Source of the DNA: an uncultured Clostridia bacterium
Lineage (GTDB): Bacteria; Bacillota; Clostridia; Oscillospirales; Acutalibacteraceae
Assembly (NCBI GenBank): GCA_947624755.1
Contig: CANQLQ010000039.1
Span: 1-10,879 of the forward strand
Reading direction: 5' to 3'
DNA length: 10,879 bases
Under the pieces are notes generated by a model. That model did not search any database. It had not been told where the DNA came from and saw only the letters and a list, made by a program, of their open reading frames with translations. Below are positions 5,927 to 10,879 of the stretch, piece after piece. The translations under genes and the position numbers were made by a program. Within the stretch, counting starts at the first letter, position 1. Each line of letters opens with the position of its first letter.

Positions 5927-6658
5927 TTAATTGACTTTTTGGGTTTCCGCGTTTTGCGTTTGATTTTCCGGTTTTGAAGCTGCGGATTTATTTTTCTTTG
6001 CACCCTTAAAGAATTGGAGCGCAACTTTAAAAACGAGTCTGACTACCATTGCAACCGCCGCATTGGTGATTTTTCTTATTACCATTGAAAAATCAAAATG
6101 CATTTCGCCTTCGCCACGGTTGGCAAGAAAATCAGGTTCGACATTGACGTCATATTTATGTACAACGCTGTTGTTACAAAGAAAACCGATAAGCGGATAA
6201 ACCTTCTGACAGGTCTTGCCGTATTTGATTGCAGTTGAAGCCGCGTCACCGGTTCCGACAGTTATGTAAATTTCAATTTCATTGAAAACAACGCTTTTTA
6301 TAAGACCCGCGCCAAACTTTCCGAATACTCTTGCGAGGTTGCCGAGAATAAGCATCATTCCGTCATATCCGTTGGCTTTTACCATTTCAAGTATCGGATT
6401 GGGTCTTTTTTCTTTTGGCTTTTCCCCTTCATTCTTTTTTTGGGGTTCTTTCTTGGGCTTAGGCTCTTTTTTAGGCTTTTCCTTTTTCGGCTTCTTTTCG
6501 CCAAGAGGCAAAATATTGATTTTCAAAAAAAGATACTGAACCGTAAGATAAATTTTATCGGTATAGGTGAAGGAAACGTGAACGGGAATCGAAAGAATTA
6601 AAACAAAAAAAAGTATAATTCCCGCAAGTATGCATAGAAATATCAAAAATCCGCTCAC
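5927..6658 (-). CDS. DUF2953 domain membrane-anchored protein (YtfI-like)
   Basis: A 243-residue protein of unknown function. Residues 4-26 form one strong hydrophobic segment (FLIFLCILAGIILFFVLILSI), followed by a beta-rich piece, then a very lysine/proline/glutamate-rich linker at about 54-86. The DUF2953 region follows, with VGTGDAASTAIKYG and VEPDF near the C-terminal half. The start is a GTG at 6658 behind AAAGGGG. In Bacillus the homologue ytfI lies just before ytfJ/gerW, and the same pair is seen here with an 18-base gap, which suggests a shared role near the membrane during sporulation or envelope growth. That role is inferred from neighbourhood only. Confidence 0.82.
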   Translation of the reverse strand: MSGFLIFLCILAGIILFFVLILSIPVHVSFTYTDKIYLTVQYLFLKINILPLGEKKPKKEKPKKEPKPKKEPQKKNEGEKPKEKRPNPILEMVKANGYDGMMLILGNLARVFGKFGAGLIKSVVFNEIEIYITVGTGDAASTAIKYGKTCQKVYPLIGFLCNNSVVHKYDVNVEPDFLANRGEGEMHFDFSMVIRKITNAAVAMVVRLVFKVALQFFKGAKKNKSAASKPENQTQNAETQKVN

Positions 6659-6691
6659 ACCTTCACCCCTTTTAAATTTATTATATATATG

Positions 6692-7294
6692 TTACTCTAA
6701 ATTTTTCGTTTCGTCAACACTTTGCGGCAAATCAGTTGTTTCAGAAAATTGAATTTTTTCAGATTCATCATCTGCTTTGTCCTGCTTTTCGGGGATTTTC
6801 GGAAGTTCATCAAGTGATGACATTGAAAAACAGCGCAGAAAGTTTGCTGTTGTTGCATAAATAAGGGGTCTTCCGGGAAGCTCAAGACGTCCTTTTTCTT
6901 CAATGAGCTGTTTCCGGCAAAGCGAGTTGATAACGCCCGAACAGTCAACTCCCCTGATTTGTTCAACAAAGGATTTGGTTACGGGCTGGTTATAAGCAAT
7001 AATCGCAAGAACCTCAAACGCTGCCTGAGAAAGGGGCGCATTTTTTTTGACTTCAAGCACCTGTCTTATCTGTGAAGCAAACCGTGTATCGGTACAAAGC
7101 TGATACTTGTTGTCAAGTTTTAAAAGCCGCAGACCTCTGTCGTTTTCTATGTATTTTGCGCTGAGATTATCAAGTGTCTGTTCAATTATAAGTTCGTCAA
7201 TTTCAAGCGCTTGAGCAAGCCTTTCAAGTTCAATCGGCTCTGCAAGAGCAAAAAGAACAGCTTCAAGCATACTTTCAAGGTTTTTAAAATTCAT
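6692..7294 (-). CDS. scpB: Segregation and condensation protein B
   Basis: ScpB is the winged-helix (kite) partner that binds ScpA and, with SMC, forms the bacterial condensin loaded near the origin. The 200-residue product has the typical N-terminus NLESMLEAVLFALAEPIELERLAQAL and the second winged helix (LSQAAFEVLAIIAYNQPVTKSFVEQIRGVDCSGVINSLCRKQLIEEKGR). It ends with a divergent acidic tail. I use the ATG at 7294; a TTG two codons upstream (7300) is possible. Neither has a visible Shine-Dalgarno sequence. In most Firmicutes scpB directly follows or overlaps scpA, but here a 345-bp repeat-filled gap separates them. Confidence 0.93.
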   Translation of the reverse strand: MNFKNLESMLEAVLFALAEPIELERLAQALEIDELIIEQTLDNLSAKYIENDRGLRLLKLDNKYQLCTDTRFASQIRQVLEVKKNAPLSQAAFEVLAIIAYNQPVTKSFVEQIRGVDCSGVINSLCRKQLIEEKGRLELPGRPLIYATTANFLRCFSMSSLDELPKIPEKQDKADDESEKIQFSETTDLPQSVDETKNLE

Positions 7295-7302
7295 TGTCAA
7301 TA

Positions 7303-7380
7303 TTAAAACGGATTTTTCCGACTAATTATAAGAAAAGCCGTTACTCCGTTAAGGAAGCTCTGATTAAATCTAATACTCAT
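7303..7380 (-). CDS. Possible 25-codon leader frame ending just before scpB
   Basis: The frame begins ATGAGTATTAGATTT at 7380, encodes a peptide starting MSIRFNQSFLNGVTAF, and ends with TAA 8 bases before the scpB ATG. It starts at the same repeat position as the leader frame before yicC (shared ATGAGTATTA). The absence of the 11-base insertion puts the shared repeat core in a different reading frame, so the peptides diverge after the first residues. No ribosome binding site is visible upstream of its ATG. It could help ribosomes reach the Shine-Dalgarno-less scpB start, or it could be a chance frame. Confidence 0.25.
   Translation of the reverse strand: MSIRFNQSFLNGVTAFLIISRKNPF
7325..7352 (-). 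promoter_or_regulatory. Possible scpB-proximal promoter
   Basis: A perfect -10 hexamer TATAAT lies at 7330-7325 on the minus strand. A 4/6 -35 match, TTAACG (7352-7347), sits 16 bases upstream and is formed partly by the end of the repeat. The start site would be near 7318, giving a leader of about 24 bases before scpB. The weak -35 keeps confidence low. Confidence 0.35.
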
Positions 7381-7390
7381 ATTGATTAGG

Positions 7391-7467
7391 CACGCATGGC
7401 GTGGCGGGCATCGGCGGGCATCGCCCGCAAGAGTTACGCGGCGGACATCGTCCGCAGGAATTACGCA
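7391..7467. repeat. Array of three triloop hairpins with a 27-bp tandem unit
   Basis: Three perfect stems close on three-base loops: CACGC-ATG-GCGTG (7391-7403), GCGGGC-ATC-GCCCGC (7414-7428) and GCGGAC-ATC-GTCCGC (7441-7455). The last two belong to 27-bp units (7414-7440 and 7441-7467) that match at 22 of 27 positions. The 10-base GGCGGGCATC is also directly repeated at 7403-7412 and 7413-7422. The local base composition is far more GC-rich than the flanks. Confidence 0.75.
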
Positions 7468-7480
7468 GGATAGAAATTAT

Positions 7481-7498
7481 GTAAAATTATAATTTTAC
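7481..7498. repeat. Perfect 18-bp AT-rich palindrome
   Basis: GTAAAATTATAATTTTAC is its own reverse complement. It overlaps the -10 region of a candidate promoter directed towards scpB, so it could be an operator for a dimeric regulator, or simply part of the repeat. No regulator gene lies nearby to match it with. Confidence 0.6.
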
Positions 7499-7519
7499 GC
7501 CGCGAAAACACTTTGTCAA
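7492..7519 (-). promoter_or_regulatory. Candidate distal promoter for scpB and downstream genes
   Basis: On the minus strand a perfect -35 TTGACA (7519-7514) is followed after 16 bases by TAAAAT (7497-7492), a 5/6 match to the -10 consensus. A second TATAAT follows at 7491-7486, at a spacing too long for the same -35. A transcript from here would carry the hairpin array and the 25-codon frame in a leader of about 190 bases before scpB. The promoter lies inside the composite repeat. Confidence 0.5.
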
Positions 7520-7553
7520 TATTTGGAAGTTTATTTTTTATGTTCCAAAAATC

Positions 7554-7630
7554 TAAGGAAGCGCTGATTAATTCAGGGCGCCCTAATTTACCGTCAAGCA
7601 GGGCAGCTTGTATTAATCAATGATTCCTTA
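7554..7630. repeat. 77-bp long-stem inverted repeat downstream of scpA
   Basis: The ends TAAGGAAGCGCTGATTAA (7554-7571) and TTAATCAATGATTCCTTA (7613-7630) are complementary at 15 of 18 positions. Inside are the 10-bp palindrome AGGGCGCCCT (7575-7584) and a CAAGC/GCTTG hairpin (7595-7610), so RNA or single-stranded DNA could fold into a branched structure. It begins 15 bases after the scpA stop. On the minus strand the stem is followed by AGATTTTT, so it may also slow or terminate transcription leaving scpA, though the T-run is imperfect. Confidence 0.6.
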
Positions 7631-7645
7631 AACCTTGAGTGTGTT

Positions 7646-8386
7646 TTAATCAGATGTTCCTAAAATTCCCTTCTTTGTTTTATTACGTTCTCCCATTGAA
7701 ACAATACTGTTTTCTTTTTCACCTTCAACGAGAATTTTGTTTGCTTTGATAAGTTCAAGTACCGCAAGAAAGGTTGCGACCATTTCCGACACACTTTTGC
7801 TTTCTTCAAAAAGGTACGAAAATTTTACCTTTTTTGATTTAAGAAGTCTTCGATAGATAAAAACTATCCTTGAGTTTACGGAAACAATCTTTTTTTTGAT
7901 AATTGCGGAAAATGATTCAATCGGCGGCGGAAGTTTCTCTTTTCCCCGGCCTACGGCAGAAAGATAATAATCTATAAGCTCTGCCGCATCGTGAATGCGT
8001 TTATACCTAAGATCCTCCGGCAGAACCATAGGTTTTCTTTCAAAATGATTGAAACCTTCGGTCTGCTGTGAAAGCTTTTCAGCCATAATTTTGCAGTCTC
8101 TGTATTCAATCAGTTCGCCCGTAAGTTCTTCTTTGAGCTTTTGCGCTTCTTCATATTTCGGAAGAAGAGAAACGGTTTTTATATAAACAAGTCTTGCCGC
8201 CATTTCGACAAATTCGCTTGCAATTTCCATATCGGCTTCTTCCATCCGGCGGACATATTCAATATACTGCTCAACAAGTTCAAAAATCGCAATATCATTT
8301 ATGTCAAGCTTGTGCTTTGAAATAAGATGCAAAAGCAGATCAAGCGGTCCTTCAAAGGCGTCAAGCTTATATTGAAGTTTTTCCAT
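7646..8386 (-). CDS. scpA: Segregation and condensation protein A
   Basis: ScpA is the kleisin that bridges the SMC heads and binds ScpB in the bacterial condensin complex. The 246-residue product opens with the unmistakable LDAFEGPLDLLLHLISKHKLDINDI (residues 8-32), followed by YIEYVRRMEEADMEIASEFVEMAARLVYIKTVSLLP. The C-terminal winged helix that binds the SMC head appears as VSEMVATFLAVLELIKANKI. The length is normal. The ATG at 8386 follows AAGGAG at good spacing. It lies 22 bases after the M50 protease gene. Its usual partner scpB follows only after the repeat-filled gap. Confidence 0.95.
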   Translation of the reverse strand: MEKLQYKLDAFEGPLDLLLHLISKHKLDINDIAIFELVEQYIEYVRRMEEADMEIASEFVEMAARLVYIKTVSLLPKYEEAQKLKEELTGELIEYRDCKIMAEKLSQQTEGFNHFERKPMVLPEDLRYKRIHDAAELIDYYLSAVGRGKEKLPPPIESFSAIIKKKIVSVNSRIVFIYRRLLKSKKVKFSYLFEESKSVSEMVATFLAVLELIKANKILVEGEKENSIVSMGERNKTKKGILGTSD

Positions 8387-8408
8387 TTTCTAACTCCTTG
8401 AACTTATT

Positions 8409-9083
8409 TTACACACCGAAAATCGTTCTTGCAGCTTTAAGGAATATATTTGCCAAAAAATTCGTTGCATAAGAAATCGGAGTGTTAAAAACACCTAAAA
8501 GCACAAGCAGCAGAACGGCATAAACAAGATATCTTTCATATTTAACAATATTTTGATAATAGTATTTATCGGGTATGATAAGCCTTGCAATTCTTGAACC
8601 GTCAAGCGGCGGTATCGGAATAAGATTAAACACTGCAAGAGAAATATTTATTTGCGACGCGTACATAAAAAATGTTGCTATAGAGGACGCAAACGAGCCT
8701 TCGGTAACAAAGGCAAACCTGTAAACCGCACAAAAACAGAGCATAAAAAGGAAGGACATAATAAGGTTTGATAATGGTCCTGCAAGCGCAGTAAGAGCCA
8801 TACCGCCTTTTTGATTCTTGAAATTTCTCGGATTTACCGGAACGGGCTTTGCATAGCCGAAACCGGCAAGGACAACAAGAATAGCGCCGAAGGGATCTAT
8901 ATGGGCAAGAGGGTTTAGCGTAAGTCTTCCCGAAAGTCTTGCGGTTTGATCCCCAAGCTTATACGCAACAAAAGCATGGGCAAATTCATGAACCGGTAAA
9001 ATACAGAACATAACAAACAGTCTTGCACAAAGACTGATTACAAGATCCATGGAAAAATTACCTCTTAGAAGATCTAATATCAT
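8409..9083 (-). CDS. Site-2-protease-type M50 membrane metalloprotease
   Basis: A 224-residue intramembrane protease of the M50/S2P family. The zinc-binding HEFAH motif is at about residues 32-36, inside the first hydrophobic region, and the third zinc ligand is in NLIPIPPLDG (153-162). Other family landmarks are the ARLSGRLTLNPLAHIDPFG segment, the KPVPVNPRNF loop and AGPLSN (101-106). At least four to five hydrophobic segments are apparent and there is no PDZ domain, so it resembles the small M50 proteins next to scpAB in Firmicutes rather than RseP. The ATG at 9083 is chosen over 9104 because AAAGGA precedes it and it overlaps the prmC stop as ATGA. The substrate is unknown. Confidence 0.9.
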   Translation of the reverse strand: MILDLLRGNFSMDLVISLCARLFVMFCILPVHEFAHAFVAYKLGDQTARLSGRLTLNPLAHIDPFGAILVVLAGFGYAKPVPVNPRNFKNQKGGMALTALAGPLSNLIMSFLFMLCFCAVYRFAFVTEGSFASSIATFFMYASQINISLAVFNLIPIPPLDGSRIARLIIPDKYYYQNIVKYERYLVYAVLLLVLLGVFNTPISYATNFLANIFLKAARTIFGV

Positions 9084-9946
9084 ATTTTGTCCTTTCCGCT
9101 GCAATATGCAACAACAACTCTTTCTATATCATTGAAATCCTTTATTATTTCGGTTTGTGAAGCGTTTTGAAGGAACATTGACGAAATTGCTTTCGCTTGG
9201 TTTTCAGAACATTCGACAGCCATAAATCCGCCGTTTTTGATATACGGCAGCCAGTCAGCCGAAAGCGACCTATAAAAGATATATCCGTCTTCCCCGCCGT
9301 CAAGCGCCATTGTAGGTTCTTTGCGAACCTCTTTTTGAAGAAAACGAAGTTCGGCGCTTTTTATGTAAGGCGGATTTGAAATTATTACGTCAGGCCTCGG
9401 CAAAAAAGAAAATTTTTCGTATCCGCCGAAAATATCGCCCATAACAGAAACCGTGTTTCGTGCAAAGCCGAGATTTATTCGGTTTTGCTCAAGATATTTT
9501 ATTGCATCCGCTGATTTTTCAATCATATATACGTCTGCCTGCGGCACAAAATGTTTGAGCGCAAGACCGATACATCCGCTGCCCGAACACAAATCAAAAA
9601 CAACAGTTTTTTTTCTGTCTTTGATTTTTCCGATTACAAATTCAACAAGCTCTTCGGTTTCGGGACGAGGAACCAAAACACCCTCGCCGACCAAAAATTC
9701 AAGCCCCATAAATTCCCATTTTCCGAGAATATACTGAAGAGGTTCGCCGTTGATTCTCCGCTCAGCAAGAGCTAAGGCCTTTTCTTTTTCATCGCCGCAA
9801 ATTTCTTCGTTTCGTCTTAAAAAGAAATCGCCGTGAGAAATTTTACAGACATATTCCGTAAGAAGTCTCGCTTCTTCGCCTGCGTTTTCGGTATTTGCCT
9901 CTTCAAGCTTTTTTTCAATAAGCTTTTTTATCTCAAACGCAGTCAT
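9080..9946 (-). CDS. prmC: Release factor glutamine methyltransferase PrmC
   Basis: PrmC uses S-adenosylmethionine to N5-methylate the glutamine of the GGQ motif in peptide chain release factors, improving termination. The 288-residue protein has an N-terminal helical domain (1-80), then VPRPETEEL (92-100), the SAM-binding motif DLCSGSGCIGL (118-128) and the catalytic NPPY (191-194) that binds the glutamine amide. The length is normal. Its ATG at 9946 overlaps the preceding stop by one base (TAATG), and its TGA overlaps the next ATG, so translation is probably coupled along the row. The usual neighbour prfA is not visible in the window. Confidence 0.95.
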   Translation of the reverse strand: MTAFEIKKLIEKKLEEANTENAGEEARLLTEYVCKISHGDFFLRRNEEICGDEKEKALALAERRINGEPLQYILGKWEFMGLEFLVGEGVLVPRPETEELVEFVIGKIKDRKKTVVFDLCSGSGCIGLALKHFVPQADVYMIEKSADAIKYLEQNRINLGFARNTVSVMGDIFGGYEKFSFLPRPDVIISNPPYIKSAELRFLQKEVRKEPTMALDGGEDGYIFYRSLSADWLPYIKNGGFMAVECSENQAKAISSMFLQNASQTEIIKDFNDIERVVVAYCSGKDKI

Positions 9947-10879
9947 TATATTGCGTCGTCCTCGGGATTATCGGTAATAACGGCTTTAAAAGCGGCAAGA
10001 GCTACTTCGATCATTGAATCGTCCGGTTCTTTGGTTGTAAGTCTTTGCATCCACAGACCGGGAGCGGAAAGAGCTTTTACAAAAATATTTTCATGTCTGC
10101 CCGCATACTTGATAAACTCATAGCCAAGACCCATAACAAGCGGAAGGATAAGAATCTTAATTGCCATCCAGACGACCGTAACATCACGAAGTCCCGGAAA
10201 GGCAACGGAAATTAACGAAGAAACAATTACGCTTATAATAATCATAACAAACATAAAGCTTGTTCCGCAGCGAGGATGAAAACGGCTTTGTTTGCGGACA
10301 TTTTCAACATTCAGCTCAAGTCCGTTTTCATAGCAGAATATTGTTTTATGCTCCGCTCCGTGGTACATAAAGGTGCGCTTTATATCTTTCATAAGCGAAA
10401 CGAGAGCAATATATATTACAAAAATAATCATTCGCATTACGCCTTCAATAAGGGCGCGTAAATTGGTAAGCGCTCCGTTTGAAAGATTGTTGAATAAGTC
10501 GGTAAGCTTAGTCGGAACAAACATAAAAAGACCGAATGCAAGTAAAACACCAAGTACCGAAGCAACGCCCGTAATAAGCGCCATAAACTTTTCGTTAAGA
10601 TGTTTACTAAGCCATTTGTCAAGCTTTGACATATCCTTTTCGTCCATATTAACATCTTCAAATCCCGACTTTTCCGCCGATTCCATAAGGCATTTATAGC
10701 CGAAAATCATTGATTCTACAAAATTGACAATGCCTCTTATGACAGGCCAGCCGAGAAATTTAATTTTATCTCTGATATGCTTTACTTCTTTTTCCTCGGT
10801 ATCTATTGTTCCGTCAGGTAATCTGACGCTCATTGCGGCGCCTTTCGGTCCCTGCATCATAATACCCTCTATAAGAGCC
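9946..10879 (-). CDS. DUF1385 (YqhQ-like) membrane protein, 5' end outside window
   Basis: The frame stays open to the window edge. The codons before the first in-window ATG (10860) read ALIEGI, which with the following MMQGPKGAAMSVR reconstructs the conserved DUF1385 N-terminus (G-G-Q-A-x-I-E-G-x-M-M-x-G-P). So the true start lies a few codons beyond base 10879, and about 310 residues are visible. Other landmarks are YHGAEHKTIFCYE, FHPRCGTSFMFV and three to four hydrophobic segments in the middle and C-terminal half. The histidine- and cysteine-containing motifs hint at metal binding, but the function is unknown. The gene commonly sits before prmC in Clostridia, as here, with a one-base overlap. 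Confidence 0.9.
   Translation of the reverse strand, partial: ALIEGIMMQGPKGAAMSVRLPDGTIDTEEKEVKHIRDKIKFLGWPVIRGIVNFVESMIFGYKCLMESAEKSGFEDVNMDEKDMSKLDKWLSKHLNEKFMALITGVASVLGVLLAFGLFMFVPTKLTDLFNNLSNGALTNLRALIEGVMRMIIFVIYIALVSLMKDIKRTFMYHGAEHKTIFCYENGLELNVENVRKQSRFHPRCGTSFMFVMIIISVIVSSLISVAFPGLRDVTVVWMAIKILILPLVMGLGYEFIKYAGRHENIFVKALSAPGLWMQRLTTKEPDDSMIEVALAAFKAVITDNPEDDAI

Larger units (their letters stand above)
7349..7631. repeat. Composite MITE-like element between scpA and scpB
   Basis: The 283-bp stretch starts TTAAGGAAGCTCTGATTAA, and its far end on the opposite strand reads TTAAGGAATCATTGATTAA, imperfect terminal inverted repeats (16 of 19). It contains an extra copy of the end sequence at 7554, a cluster of GC-rich hairpins (7391-7467), a perfect palindrome (7481-7498) and a candidate promoter. 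It has no coding capacity for a transposase. It is either one non-autonomous element or two or more related small elements inserted next to each other. Together with short flanks it accounts for the 345-bp gap between scpA and scpB. Confidence 0.55.

Noticed and set aside
7295..7300. TTGACA directly before the scpB ATG as a -35 box
   Set aside because: No -10-like hexamer lies 16-18 bases downstream, and it would start transcription inside scpB.
7391..7467. Hairpin array as a CRISPR
   Set aside because: There are only two imperfect directly abutting units without spacers and no cas genes; the units are tandem palindromes.

Overview
The window suggests a low-to-moderate-GC Gram-positive bacterium of the class Clostridia, possibly Oscillospiraceae-like. 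The evidence is AT-rich leaders, strong AGGAGG-type ribosome binding sites, a sporulation/germination protein (GerW), RemA, and the gene order itself. All fourteen protein genes lie on the minus strand, so transcription runs from base 10879 towards base 1. No rRNA, tRNA, CRISPR array, transposase or prophage gene is visible.

Layout in the direction of transcription. (1) 10879-7646: a DUF1385/YqhQ membrane protein (5' end outside the window), prmC, an M50 site-2-type membrane protease and scpA, tightly packed with 1-bp or 4-bp overlaps or short gaps. (2) 7645-7301: a 345-bp gap between scpA and scpB. It is filled with MITE-like repeats, small GC-rich triloop hairpins, a perfect 18-bp palindrome and promoter-like sequences. 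(3) 7294-3440: scpB, a DUF2953 protein, gerW, dacF and rluB. This joins chromosome condensation, spore/envelope and rRNA modification genes. (4) 3439-3226: a 214-bp leader with a near-ideal housekeeping promoter, two short reading frames and a second copy of the repeat. (5) 3225-1: yicC, remA, gmk, rpoZ and the first 401 codons of priA. This core-information operon has 8-bp overlaps at remA/gmk and gmk/rpoZ.

Functionally these are mostly housekeeping genes: translation termination (PrmC), 23S rRNA pseudouridylation (RluB), chromosome segregation (ScpA/ScpB with SMC), GTP precursor supply (Gmk), RNA polymerase assembly (omega), RNA turnover (YicC), replication restart (PriA), nucleoid/matrix regulation (RemA), and cell-wall trimming and spore biology (DacF, GerW).

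The least expected content lies in the two intergenic gaps. Both carry the same repeat (shared core AAGGAAGCTCTGATTAAATC). In both, the repeat contributes a short reading frame starting ATGAGTATTA that runs to the start of the next gene (a 4-nt ATGA overlap at yicC; 8 nt before scpB). In both cases that next gene lacks a recognisable Shine-Dalgarno sequence of its own. This suggests, but does not prove, repeat-borne leader ORFs that translationally couple to core genes.
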